Shown here: in pieces, positions 1 through 9,098 of the stretch
Numbering within the stretch: the first letter of the stretch is position 1
How the letters are laid out: each line of letters starts with the position of its first letter
From: Bacillota bacterium
GTDB taxonomy: Bacteria; Bacillota; Bacilli; Paenibacillales; UBA4045
Direction: 5' to 3'
Assembly: GCA_023441055.1 (NCBI GenBank)
Contig: JAEZQY010000053.1
Coordinates: forward strand, 1-64,000
DNA length: 64,000 nt
Notes under the pieces: generated by a model
What the model was told of the DNA's origin: nothing
The model's input: the letters and a program-made list of their open reading frames with translations, nothing else
Databases searched by the model: none
Position numbers and translations under genes: made by a program

Positions 1-170
1 GGTTAATTCGGGAAGATCAGATGAACTTCACGGAAATTGCCGAGCTTCTGCAATACAGCAGCGTGCATCAATTCTCCCGTCAATTCAAATCTGTACTGGA
101 TATGTCCCCATCTGAGTATGCACGTTCAGTGAAGGCGCAGCTCCATCAAACTGGTAATGGGACTATCTAA
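1..170 (+). CDS. AraC-family transcriptional regulator, C-terminal fragment
   Basis: This is the 3' end of a gene that begins left of the window; reading starts at base 3 and the TAA is at 168-170. The 55 visible residues hold the second helix-turn-helix of an AraC/XylS DNA-binding domain: 'FTEIAELLQYSSVHQFSRQFK' is split here as FTEIAELLQYSS followed by VHQFSRQFK, then a typical M-S-P-S-E-Y signature. The sensor part cannot be seen. It converges on the minus-strand glycosidase gene with only 25 bp between the two stops, so it may regulate cluster A, but that is inference from position. Confidence 0.85.
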   Translation, partial: LIREDQMNFTEIAELLQYSSVHQFSRQFKSVLDMSPSEYARSVKAQLHQTGNGTI

Positions 171-195
171 CACATCCTCCCTTGCAAATTAATGC

Positions 196-2829
196 CTAGA
201 GGGCAAATTCTATGATCACTTGTATCCTTCCACTCGTAATTTGACTGATCATAACCGTTTCTTTCTCCTCATCGTATACCCCTTGGCTTGTTCTAATCGC
301 CCGTTGCCCTATCGGATGGGGTAGGCGAATCTCCACACTCCCAGCTCTAAGGCGATCATCGTAGAATTCGATATCGGCTATGATGCGACCGTTATCCGCT
401 TCCGATTCGATATGCATGGAGAAGGGCCCGAAATAACTGACTGCGTGATCGATAGAAATCTGTTTCCCCTGCTCCAGCCATACTCGTGGAATACCCATTA
501 GCAGCCTGAGCGTCTCACCTTCTTCCATATAGAGCATCCAGCGGCATTGCATAAGAAACCAGCCTTCCTCATGCGTCTTGTGCGGACTGGCATGCCAATA
601 GTGCTCCCAGAATGTATAGATATCTCGATCTGCAAGTCCGGCCATACCGTTATAGAACGCCTTAAGGAAGGGCTTGACTTCCCCTCTCTTGAGGTGTAGC
701 CAAGGATGAATGCTGTAATACGGCTGACTAATCGCTACATTGCGTATGCACATCAGTTCACTGTGAACCTGCAATAAGAATGTTGCCTCCGGCTCCTCCG
801 GCTCTAACACTTCCTGGAACACAAGATATAGCGGGCCAAGCAGCGAATCGCGCGCAACCATCGATCCGTGGGTTCCCCACTTTCCGCCATCCGCATAGAG
901 GGACAACGGCCCGCTGTATTCGGCCCATGGCGCACAGGAGGGAGCCCAACTCCCGTCTCCGAGCGGCACGACTGGAGACCGCTCCATAGTTTCCCAAAGC
1001 GAACGCCTGATATCCGATCTGAACGCCTCGGCTTCCAGAGCAATTTGCAATGAGAGCTCATAGTCGCTATGTGCCAGCGCTTCAGCCAACCTCTGTAAAC
1101 CAAGGTAAGCATATCCATTCAGCATGAATGAGCGATAGTGGTCTTCAGGATCGGCCGTTTTTCCTTCCAGGAGTCCGTATCCACTCCCGCGCAGTTCATC
1201 GCGCAAATTCCGTGTACGCCATTGTATGATGAAGCGATAGCTCTTTAACAGCTTCGGCTTAATTCGTTGCAACCACTCCTCATCGCGCGTATACCGATAG
1301 TGCTCTCCTATGCTCCACAATGCTGCTCCCGTCTCCAGCATGTAACCATCATAATTTTGAATCAGTCCACTCTCATGCTGCTTATCAAGGAAGAACTGCA
1401 GCGACCTCTCCGCGTGCTGATGTGATCCAATCGAGTCCAAATATTGAATAATGGGAGAGCTTTCGGATCCAATGCCAGGATAGACACCAACGGCCGGCAA
1501 CAATGTGCCCTCAGGCTCCAAACCATAGCTAACCAGCTCAAGATGCATGAACCCCGCTTGCATCATCTCTTGAATACGTTGTTCGGGGAGACGGATTTCG
1601 GCTACAGACGACAGCTTGGACCTCCAGAAGGAGAGACACTCGAGATGTCTCTCCTCGAAAGACTGTTCGCACAGTCTTGCCGCCCGCTCACGTGGAATTG
1701 GACGATGCGGAATATAAAACTCGAACACAACCGATTTGCCCGGCTCCAGCAACACCGCAATCTCCTCTTGCCATAACGGTTGTCCATCAATCGTCGATAC
1801 GGCAAACACATCGCCCGTAACATATTGTCCATATCCTTTAGAACCATCGAATTCCGCTTCACGGCCTGCCGGCATCGGGCTCTTGAACCAGGCATAGCGT
1901 GGAATATCAGCCTTGTTCGTAGCGAACGTCCTGGAGTAATACACGGTCTGTTCGCTGGGATGGCGAAATTGTTCCGGTAGCGCATCATATTGGGATCGTT
2001 GTTCGGGCGTAAACATGTAACTGGCGCTCACCTGATCCGCTGCCAAATAATGAGTGCCTTTCAGTGTTGCTAAGGCGCTCGACTCCAGCGATGCAAAAGC
2101 GGTATTGGCGTATTCCACATCGCCATCTTCTATGACCGCATGAATGATGGGGAAGATTCCTTCTTCCAACCGGCGGGTAATCCGGTATTCGCAACCAAGT
2201 CCCCTGCCCAGCAAATAGTTGTAATGAACCGGGGTCGCATCCGATTCCGAATGAGGAACGCCGTGTGCGCCCATCCTCGGCCGAACACAGTCCCAGGCCC
2301 GCTCATTGTCGGTATTGCCGATGCCGCGGAAGTGAGCTTCAAATATGCGCACATCCCTTGACAAGCCCAGCCATATCGGACTGATCATGGCGCGTGTAGC
2401 TTGTGCCGCCGTGTCATAGGATTCTTCTGCTTCTGCCTCAATCCGCTGCAGAGTCGTCTGCAAAGCTCGTCCGTCAATATCCTCAACTAATTGTCCGAAG
2501 CTTTTTTGGCAATCGGCAGTTGTTACGATAATGCCGTATTCCCTTACATAAATCGGGAAATCCGCCGAAACATCGCGAAGGAAAAAACAGAATGCTCGTT
2601 GATCTGCTTGGACAGAAATCACGGTTGCATGAGCGCCTTCTCGGATATACGCTTGATTAATGGCCAGTTCTATTCGTATTGGACCCTCCGACTTGAAAGT
2701 ATGCGTAATCTCATCATAGTTGCCGTCCCCGCAGCTTAGTCTGCCTTGTTCTAATTGGCCACGTTTTATGGCAAATGAACCTTCTTCAATTCCATTCTTG
2801 AAATATATTGCAATTCTCGGCATCTTCAT
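196..2829 (-). CDS. Six-hairpin glycosidase-like protein (family not recognised), cluster A
   Basis: The product is 877 residues with no signal peptide, so probably cytoplasmic. The N-terminal third looks like a beta-sandwich. The middle and C-terminal parts resemble an (alpha/alpha)6 six-hairpin glycosidase fold, with motifs such as GSESSPIIQYLDSIG, LETGAALWSIGEHYRY and TFWEHYWHASPHKTHEEGW. I cannot assign a GH family or a substrate. The frame stays open upstream to 2958, but the start is placed at 2829: a GAGGGG site lies 7 bases before this ATG, and the start then matches the N-terminus of the paralogue at 42794-45415, which is similar over its full length. It is the last gene of cluster A, 68 bases after the Gfo/Idh gene. 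Likely role: hydrolysis or phosphorolysis of an imported glycoside. Confidence 0.8.
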   Translation of the reverse strand: MKMPRIAIYFKNGIEEGSFAIKRGQLEQGRLSCGDGNYDEITHTFKSEGPIRIELAINQAYIREGAHATVISVQADQRAFCFFLRDVSADFPIYVREYGIIVTTADCQKSFGQLVEDIDGRALQTTLQRIEAEAEESYDTAAQATRAMISPIWLGLSRDVRIFEAHFRGIGNTDNERAWDCVRPRMGAHGVPHSESDATPVHYNYLLGRGLGCEYRITRRLEEGIFPIIHAVIEDGDVEYANTAFASLESSALATLKGTHYLAADQVSASYMFTPEQRSQYDALPEQFRHPSEQTVYYSRTFATNKADIPRYAWFKSPMPAGREAEFDGSKGYGQYVTGDVFAVSTIDGQPLWQEEIAVLLEPGKSVVFEFYIPHRPIPRERAARLCEQSFEERHLECLSFWRSKLSSVAEIRLPEQRIQEMMQAGFMHLELVSYGLEPEGTLLPAVGVYPGIGSESSPIIQYLDSIGSHQHAERSLQFFLDKQHESGLIQNYDGYMLETGAALWSIGEHYRYTRDEEWLQRIKPKLLKSYRFIIQWRTRNLRDELRGSGYGLLEGKTADPEDHYRSFMLNGYAYLGLQRLAEALAHSDYELSLQIALEAEAFRSDIRRSLWETMERSPVVPLGDGSWAPSCAPWAEYSGPLSLYADGGKWGTHGSMVARDSLLGPLYLVFQEVLEPEEPEATFLLQVHSELMCIRNVAISQPYYSIHPWLHLKRGEVKPFLKAFYNGMAGLADRDIYTFWEHYWHASPHKTHEEGWFLMQCRWMLYMEEGETLRLLMGIPRVWLEQGKQISIDHAVSYFGPFSMHIESEADNGRIIADIEFYDDRLRAGSVEIRLPHPIGQRAIRTSQGVYDEEKETVMISQITSGRIQVIIEFAL

Positions 2830-2897
2830 TTGGAATCCCCTCACACGATAATATCTGGATTTGGTTTCAACCCAAATGTAATCCTGTTCATTTCTAA

Positions 2898-4043
2898 CTA
2901 ATGCCACGTGATCTCCTGAAAAGTGCCTGTATTGGCTGATTGTATTGCCTTCAAGCAAATAAGTGCACTCTGTAAGCCCGCTTCAAGCGGTGTACCCGAT
3001 TTCTCCTTGCCCTGCATGACATGCAGGAAATTATAGGCTAGCACCCGATCTCCTCCGCCATGTGTCTCATCACCTGAATCTACTTTATAGCTTTCTACTC
3101 GTGGGGCTGTATGCATGTTCACTTGAACCTCATTCGTAGCCCAATCAAATTCGAGCGTACCCTTATATCCAATCAGACGTGCTCCACGTTTCTCGGCTGT
3201 TTTTTTGGAATAAAAGTTTTGACTGTACACCACATGCATACCGCTTGGGTACATCAACAGGGCACTGCCCGAATCTTCGTTGCCTGTATCTGTTGCGAAG
3301 GAACACATCTCTCCCGTTACCTTCTCCGAATGGAAATGAGTTAGGACATAGGGACTCTCTGGGCATGAATGAAATTCGTCACAATCCTTACAATTGAGTC
3401 CTGCTGGTTTATTGCCCTTAAAAATTTGTTTGGACTTCATCGCACAGATCGAGACTGGCGAGCTGCCTAACAAATAATTAATATAATCGAAGTCATGCGT
3501 AGCCTTTTGTAGAAATAAACCCCCGGTCTCCCCCTCATCCCGATACCAATTATGGTAATAGACGCCGCCAGATACATTATTGACCGCCTGCACATGCTCT
3601 ATGGTTCCTAACTTACCTGAGTCCACAATTTCCTTGACCAACTGCAACAGCGGGGTGTTACGCAGTGGGAATGAAACCACCACCTCGCTTGTTGAAGACA
3701 TTCCGGATTGTCTTAAGTCCATAAGGTCATCCAATGAAGTGGCAACAGGCTTTTCCAAAAATAACGGCAGGTTATGTTTAAACACCTTTTTGGCCATCCT
3801 CGTATGCAGGGAACACCTCGTTCCAATCAAGACGCCATCCAGCCGTTCATTGCCCAGCATTTGATCTGCATCCATATAGAAAGCGGTATGCTCGGCATCG
3901 ATTTTTCTATCACTTAAAAATTTCTTTATTTTAGACGGTTCAATGTCTGTAATCGCAGCTAATTGCACGGTTGGATCCAATTCCACCAGCAATTCTACAA
4001 TCATATTGATCCGTGATCCATATCCGATAACACCGATTCGCAT
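2898..4043 (-). CDS. Gfo/Idh/MocA-family NAD(P)-dependent oxidoreductase, cluster A
   Basis: The 381-residue protein starts with a Rossmann motif (MRIGVIGYGSR) and carries the family EKP motif (LFLEKPVA), the lysine of which is usually catalytic. The C-terminal half is the alpha/beta substrate domain with a K-A-T-H-D-F-D motif. A cysteine cluster, C-x2-C-x5-C followed by PES, sits about residue 210-225 and is shared with the paralogue at 32651-33814. The ATG at 4043 has an AGGAG site 7 bases upstream; the in-frame ATG two codons earlier is too close to it. The family oxidises or reduces sugars, inositols or glycosides; the substrate here is unknown. It follows the binding-protein gene and precedes the glycosidase gene. 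Confidence 0.88.
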   Translation of the reverse strand: MRIGVIGYGSRINMIVELLVELDPTVQLAAITDIEPSKIKKFLSDRKIDAEHTAFYMDADQMLGNERLDGVLIGTRCSLHTRMAKKVFKHNLPLFLEKPVATSLDDLMDLRQSGMSSTSEVVVSFPLRNTPLLQLVKEIVDSGKLGTIEHVQAVNNVSGGVYYHNWYRDEGETGGLFLQKATHDFDYINYLLGSSPVSICAMKSKQIFKGNKPAGLNCKDCDEFHSCPESPYVLTHFHSEKVTGEMCSFATDTGNEDSGSALLMYPSGMHVVYSQNFYSKKTAEKRGARLIGYKGTLEFDWATNEVQVNMHTAPRVESYKVDSGDETHGGGDRVLAYNFLHVMQGKEKSGTPLEAGLQSALICLKAIQSANTGTFQEITWH

Positions 4044-4058
4044 GAGCATTCTCCTAAA

Positions 4059-4090
4059 GAGGAAACCCTATTACAGAATAGGGTCTCCTC
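4059..4090 (-). promoter_or_regulatory. Intercistronic stem-loop between binding-protein and Gfo/Idh genes
   Basis: Arms ACCCTATT and AATAGGGT around an ACAG loop, extended by GAGGA/TCCTC. On the minus strand it is followed by only three T and then by the ribosome site of the next gene, so it looks like an mRNA-stabilising or processing hairpin that lets the binding-protein message accumulate, not a full terminator. The plus-strand side does have a T-rich tail. Confidence 0.6.
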
Positions 4091-4098
4091 GTTTTTCT

Positions 4099-5658
4099 TT
4101 ATTTGTTTTTCAACCACTCGTCAATCTGCCGTTGCTTCTCAGAGATAATTTTCTCTGCTCCCGACTGTTGCAGCTTCTCGAGGAATTCCGGAAGCAGTGT
4201 ACCCGGATCGGCCGTACCGCTTAACAGGGCATCCTTATATTGCTGATACACTCCACTGGTTTGGGCCAATTCCGTCTTAACAGGCTCTGGGTCAAAGCTA
4301 AACCCGATCAGAGGTGATGCTTTGGCACTCAAATTCAACTCGTGAGTAAGCTCCCAAATGCCAACGATATCTGGTGACGTATAATAAGCATTAAATTGGT
4401 TGCCGAACATCCAGTCCGAGTTCGGGTTATAGCCCGTGTTTTCAGTTGATTTCTGAATAACATTATCGGTCACCTTCGTGTAATGAACGCCTTCAATTCC
4501 ATTGGATATTAGGTTATACAAGTTCTTGTCTGTATTAATAAGCTCTAAGAACATCATCGCCCGTTCCGGATTTTTGGATGTTGAACTAATGCCAGTCATT
4601 GTCGCAATCGCCCGATTTGTCGTAATAACAGCTTCACTAAGCGGCTTGGCAACCACATCAACTTGGTATGCGTTCTTCATTTCTGTTTCTACACCTGGCT
4701 TTATAGGGGAACCAAAAGCAAAGAACTCCAGTTGGCCCGCTTTGGCGCTAGCGCTATTTTGAGCCGATGTGTGTAATGCTGCATCTTTAGGGAAGTAGCC
4801 TGCGTTATACCATTTATGCATCAGAGCCGTGAATTGTTTAAACTCATCTGTAGTATATTGATTGACGACTTGCAGCTTGTCATCCGCTAAGCGAATCCAG
4901 CCTACAGAAGAATCCTCGCCAATGCTGTCCATACCGAAGTAAGTGGGTTGGCGACTAAATGGATCCACGTTGTCTTTGGCATACATCAATGGAGTGAACG
5001 GTTCATTCCAAGCCGCCAGATAAGGCTCTAGATCCTCATAGGTATTTACAGCATCCATATTGATGTTGTACTTTTCAACCATTTTTTTGTCTATAACGAC
5101 CCCATAAGGCATTGCAATAATTTGCCAGTTAATGGCTCCGTAGATTTTTCCATTCACACGCGTCGCATCCCATACAGATTCAGGTACTGTAGCGTGCAAA
5201 GCAGGAGCATGCTTGACGAGCAGATCATCAAGCGGCAGCAACGCACCCCTCGATACGTTTTGGAAGTAGTTATTACTCCATGGAGCTGTGAACATGAGGT
5301 CGAACTCTTCCCCTGCCCCAGTCATTACATTCATTTTCTGATCATAGGCGCCCCAATCGAGTGGCATTAGCTTAATGGATGCATTGATTTTTTCCTTAAC
5401 AATTTTGTTCATTTCAGCTTGTACAAGTTCAATATCCTGGACACTCTGTAACGTGTTAGGATAATACCAGGTCAATTCGACCTCTTCAAGCGGCGCATCG
5501 GTCTGAGTCTGTTCTGGACTCGATGACTGTTGGGTCTGATTGCCTTTATTCCCTGCTGTCTCCTTCGAACTATTGCCCGTATTGCCGCTGCATGCGCTCA
5601 TCAATAACGCAAGTACAACGATTAATGCCACTCCTGTTACTTTCATTCTTTTGTTCAT
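4099..5658 (-). CDS. Carbohydrate ABC transporter substrate-binding lipoprotein, cluster A
   Basis: 519 residues. A signal peptide ends in the lipobox LLMSAC with the acylated Cys at residue 23, followed by a Ser/Thr/Gln/Asn-rich linker typical of surface lipoproteins. The body has features of the family 1 (LplA-like) extracellular solute-binding proteins, including NPERAMMFLELINTDKNLYNL. It should capture an oligosaccharide for the permeases at 8200-9066 and 9099-10019. It has its own candidate promoter and a leader hairpin upstream, and is separated from the permeases by the sensor gene. No ATPase lies nearby; a shared MsmX-type ATPase elsewhere is expected for this transporter class. Confidence 0.9.
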   Translation of the reverse strand: MNKRMKVTGVALIVVLALLMSACSGNTGNSSKETAGNKGNQTQQSSSPEQTQTDAPLEEVELTWYYPNTLQSVQDIELVQAEMNKIVKEKINASIKLMPLDWGAYDQKMNVMTGAGEEFDLMFTAPWSNNYFQNVSRGALLPLDDLLVKHAPALHATVPESVWDATRVNGKIYGAINWQIIAMPYGVVIDKKMVEKYNINMDAVNTYEDLEPYLAAWNEPFTPLMYAKDNVDPFSRQPTYFGMDSIGEDSSVGWIRLADDKLQVVNQYTTDEFKQFTALMHKWYNAGYFPKDAALHTSAQNSASAKAGQLEFFAFGSPIKPGVETEMKNAYQVDVVAKPLSEAVITTNRAIATMTGISSTSKNPERAMMFLELINTDKNLYNLISNGIEGVHYTKVTDNVIQKSTENTGYNPNSDWMFGNQFNAYYTSPDIVGIWELTHELNLSAKASPLIGFSFDPEPVKTELAQTSGVYQQYKDALLSGTADPGTLLPEFLEKLQQSGAEKIISEKQRQIDEWLKNK

Positions 5659-5678
5659 TTGTACCCCTCCTCATATTT

Positions 5679-5703
5679 GTGTGCCTTCTTTCACCTGGCA
5701 CAC
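5679..5703 (-). promoter_or_regulatory. Leader hairpin before the cluster A binding-protein gene
   Basis: Perfect 7-bp arms GTGTGCC/GGCACAC with an 11-base loop, located just upstream of the GGAGGGG ribosome site of the lipoprotein gene. It may modulate translation or mRNA stability. No known riboswitch pattern is recognised. Confidence 0.4.
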
Positions 5704-5707
5704 GTTT

Positions 5708-5735
5708 ACCATAGCAGGCGTCTCTGAACGTCGAA
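5708..5735 (-). promoter_or_regulatory. Candidate promoter of the cluster A binding-protein gene
   Basis: On the minus strand, -35 TTCGAC (5730-5735) and extended -10 TGCTATGGT (hexamer at 5708-5713) are separated by 16 bases. About 40 bp further upstream (5775-5791) lies a CCCAAAAT-containing box that also occurs twice before the permease operon. The -35 is poor, which fits activator dependence. Confidence 0.4.
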
Positions 5736-5803
5736 ATGCTAAAAATGAAGGGTTAATCGGATAAATACAGTTTTCACACGCCCAAAATGTATGGATTTCT
5801 CTA

Positions 5804-8107
5804 TTATTCAATCGAACTTCCTTTTTTAAGCTTGTATTCGCTGAAAGTAACGCCTGTTTTCTTTTTGAATAGCGTATAGAAGTACTTCTTGTTGACGATT
5901 CCGCACTGATTCAAAATAACCTCCAGCGGCTTATTGCTTTCATGGAGCATCTCCATAACTCGATCCATTCGGATATCAAGGATATATTCTGCTACAGATT
6001 GGCCCCGCATGTCACGAAATACTTTCCCTACATGCACCTTAGACATATTCAAGGCATCGGCAATACTGCTCAAGCTCAAATTCTGATCCGCATAATTCTG
6101 CATAATCATCTTGCACATCGTTTCGACCAGCACTGAGCTGCGGTTTTCTTTCTTACTATTGACGATATCCGCCATATGAGCGAATAACGCATAGAAGGAT
6201 TGACTTATCTCTCCAAGCGTCTCTGCTTCCAGCAAGGTTCTCAGCCATGAATTAAAATCGATCTCAAAGCCTCTTAGTCCATTCTTTTCCATGACAGTCA
6301 TTGTATCGTAGACAGAAAAGGCTAAATAATGAATCGTTGTTAGGATGGTATCATAGGATTGAGATTTCAGCTGTTCCATAATCTGATCGAAAGCAGCTCT
6401 AGTATCTTCCAGCTTTCCATTCACAATCGCTTCATATAATAGGCTTTCTTCCTGTTGGGATAGTCTGTATTCCTCATTCGAGGCATCACGCAACCATTCC
6501 GCAGTCAGAAGCGCCTGATGACCCGCCACAATGCGATAGCGAGAAAGAGCAGATACCTCTTGATAGCCTTCTGCAAGCTCTGTACAACGATACAATGATG
6601 AACCGATGCTGATCGACAGCGACAGCTTCAGATGCTGGCTGCTCCACTTCTGAATTTGGCTGCATTCATCTTCAATAGCTGAAAGCAATTCACCTAACGG
6701 CTCATCGCCTGACTCAACTAATACAATGATATGGTCATTGCCCATATCCACCGACTCGACAGCATGCTTTTCTCCAAATATTTCTGTAGCTATATTGACA
6801 AGTGAATAACGAAATAACGTCTGGTCCTTCTGATTAAATCGTTCTGTGAACCCTCGATAACTGTCAATATGTAGAGCAATCATAAGAAAGCGGCCATTCG
6901 GGTTAATTTTAATTTTGTACATGCTGAAAAAGGTGGGTATGCGTTGACTATCGATATCCGGATGCAACAACAGACTCCGAAACGTCTCCTCCTTCCGAGT
7001 GTATAGCTCATCCCGCATAGCACTGTAAGCCTTAGAGAATGCACTATCGAAGAAAGCGATTTCATTGACCTCTGTCTTATCCGGCAGAGGCCCCAGCATC
7101 GTTGTCATCTTACCAACCAAATTCCGAATAGGAGAATACAATCGCAAGGCAACGAACAGTGAAGTCAGTGTCCCCATAAGAAGTAAGCCAATAACAGCCA
7201 TAATCGTAAGGTTTCGAAACTTCTGGATGTCTGCGATGGCCGTGTGATAAGGCATCGAATGAATAAACTTCCAGCCTATCGAGCCTGCTGACAGATAAGA
7301 AATCATCACCTTCTGCCCATTAATACGTGCTGTGAAATATCCACTGTCGGCATTCAGTTGCTCGGCAACCCTGTTTGCAATATCCTGCATCGTTTCATCG
7401 TCATATTGTGTATCCTGGGCTGCACTGATCAGTTGGCCATCGTCATCACTTACGAATATATCACCTTCCAAGAACCCGTCCTTCTCCTTCATGCCTTGCA
7501 TTAACGTCTGTAGATACTCACCATGAATGTTAACGACAACGGCGCCTCCCGACTCATCCTCACTCGTTAGAACATCGTACAGCAAGTAGGTAAACACATG
7601 AGTAGACTCATCTTCTATCAACCTCGGGATCGGCAAAAGCCTGGGCGGGCGTTCTTGACTCGAGGCTCGCAGCAATTTCACAAGCTCCTGGTCATGAAAA
7701 TTACGGGCGTCATTGACGACTTGCTTGCCGGAGGCCAAGTAGCGATCGAGCTTACTGTTATAAATATAGACAGAGTGGACGAATGAATTGATTTGCACCG
7801 CCCTATGAATCCGATCCCATGCCCCTATTAATTGCAAATAATCATTGCTGTCCTGATACATTAAAGAAACGGTATCGAAATTTTCATACAACCACCAAGT
7901 AAATTGCTGGGCCGTCAAATTCATGTAATCAAAGCTGTAGCTGACCTGCGATAATAATTTCGCATTTGTTTTTTTGATCGTCTGAAGAGCCGATCGTTCA
8001 TACCCCACATAAAGTATAGATGATAGCAATAGGGTAACTCCTGCCAGTATGATCATTAAGGAGATGACTATTCTAATGAACATTCGAGAACGGAACAATA
8101 ATCTCAC
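5804..8107 (-). CDS. Membrane-bound AraC-family regulator with extracellular sensor domain
   Basis: 767 residues. One transmembrane helix at about 10-32, an extracellular sensor region to about 300, a second helix at about 300-322, then a region resembling a degenerate GGDEF/cyclase-like domain (about 360-560) and a C-terminal AraC helix-turn-helix pair (about 665-765). It therefore senses a ligand or binding protein outside the cell and regulates DNA directly, without a separate kinase. The start is GTG at 8107 with GGGGGAG 5 bases upstream. It lies between the permease genes and the binding-protein gene of cluster A, which makes these the likely targets. Confidence 0.87.
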   Translation of the reverse strand: MRLLFRSRMFIRIVISLMIILAGVTLLLSSILYVGYERSALQTIKKTNAKLLSQVSYSFDYMNLTAQQFTWWLYENFDTVSLMYQDSNDYLQLIGAWDRIHRAVQINSFVHSVYIYNSKLDRYLASGKQVVNDARNFHDQELVKLLRASSQERPPRLLPIPRLIEDESTHVFTYLLYDVLTSEDESGGAVVVNIHGEYLQTLMQGMKEKDGFLEGDIFVSDDDGQLISAAQDTQYDDETMQDIANRVAEQLNADSGYFTARINGQKVMISYLSAGSIGWKFIHSMPYHTAIADIQKFRNLTIMAVIGLLLMGTLTSLFVALRLYSPIRNLVGKMTTMLGPLPDKTEVNEIAFFDSAFSKAYSAMRDELYTRKEETFRSLLLHPDIDSQRIPTFFSMYKIKINPNGRFLMIALHIDSYRGFTERFNQKDQTLFRYSLVNIATEIFGEKHAVESVDMGNDHIIVLVESGDEPLGELLSAIEDECSQIQKWSSQHLKLSLSISIGSSLYRCTELAEGYQEVSALSRYRIVAGHQALLTAEWLRDASNEEYRLSQQEESLLYEAIVNGKLEDTRAAFDQIMEQLKSQSYDTILTTIHYLAFSVYDTMTVMEKNGLRGFEIDFNSWLRTLLEAETLGEISQSFYALFAHMADIVNSKKENRSSVLVETMCKMIMQNYADQNLSLSSIADALNMSKVHVGKVFRDMRGQSVAEYILDIRMDRVMEMLHESNKPLEVILNQCGIVNKKYFYTLFKKKTGVTFSEYKLKKGSSIE

Positions 8108-8199
8108 GCTTGCTCCCCCTTCTTAAGCCTTATGAGCAGTATCCTTTCCGTTATATTAACAAATCTTTCTCCTATATAATAATTAATCCTTTCCGTGCG

Positions 8200-9066
8200 T
8201 TATCCTTTTACAGCTCCGACCGTAAGTCCTCTGACAAAAAACTTCTGGAAAAAGAGATATACAAAAGCAATCGGTCCAACAGCCACTATGGCCATCGCCA
8301 TCCTTGCAGACTCAGCTGGAATCCGAGCCAATGAACCGCCTGTCTGTATATTAGAGGACATTACCTCAATATTCGTCATCAAAGTCATTAACAAATATTG
8401 CAGTGGCAGCAATTGTCGATTTTCAATGAAAAGCAATCCCAAATACCAATCATTCCAATAAACAAGTGAAATAAATAACCCGATCGTCGCAAGTACCGGC
8501 GTCGAGAGAGGCAATACGATTTTGAAAAAGCTATATAACTCGCCTGCCCCATCGATCTTCGCCGACTCAATTAGCGCCACGGGAATGGTGCTGAAGAAGG
8601 AACGCATCAACAAAACATAAAAGGGTTGAACAAGATAAGGGAAAATGAGCACCCAAATCGTATCCTTCAAATGTAGATACTGACTGATCAAAATGTAAAA
8701 GGGAACGAGTCCGCCATTAAACAACATTGTAAAAAATACATAAAAGGAGAATGATTGTCGAAATGCAAAGTCCTTGCGCGACAATGGATAAGATAATAAA
8801 GCCGTTATGAATACGCCTAGCAATGTACCCATGATTGTTACTGCAATCGTTACCACATACGAGTCAATCAATTGGCTGGAATCTTGAAATATAAATTGAT
8901 ATGCGCTGATACTCCACTCCTTGGGCAGCAGCCCATATCCGTTCAGCGTCAATGACGTTTCATCCGTCAAGGAGGCTGACAGTACGAGCCATAAGGGGAG
9001 TAAACACATGATGCTCAATACAGCCAGAAGCGGATATAAAATGGCCAAATATAATGAAGACTTCAT
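8200..9066 (-). CDS. Carbohydrate ABC transporter permease, YtcP/LplC type, cluster A
   Basis: 288 residues with about six membrane helices. The family EAA loop is seen as ALIESAKIDGAGELYSFFKIVLPLSTP (ALIESAKIDGAG then the I-x-L-P-L motif), and the C-terminus ends in the typical FVRGLTVGAVKG. The frame opens at 9102, but the ATG at 9066 has a perfect GGAGG 6 bases upstream and gives the normal family length. It pairs with the permease at 9099-10019 to form the channel of an oligosaccharide importer. Confidence 0.92.
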   Translation of the reverse strand: MKSSLYLAILYPLLAVLSIMCLLPLWLVLSASLTDETSLTLNGYGLLPKEWSISAYQFIFQDSSQLIDSYVVTIAVTIMGTLLGVFITALLSYPLSRKDFAFRQSFSFYVFFTMLFNGGLVPFYILISQYLHLKDTIWVLIFPYLVQPFYVLLMRSFFSTIPVALIESAKIDGAGELYSFFKIVLPLSTPVLATIGLFISLVYWNDWYLGLLFIENRQLLPLQYLLMTLMTNIEVMSSNIQTGGSLARIPAESARMAMAIVAVGPIAFVYLFFQKFFVRGLTVGAVKG

Positions 9067-9098
9067 TAGGAACCTCCATATGTAAGATGATTCATCTA

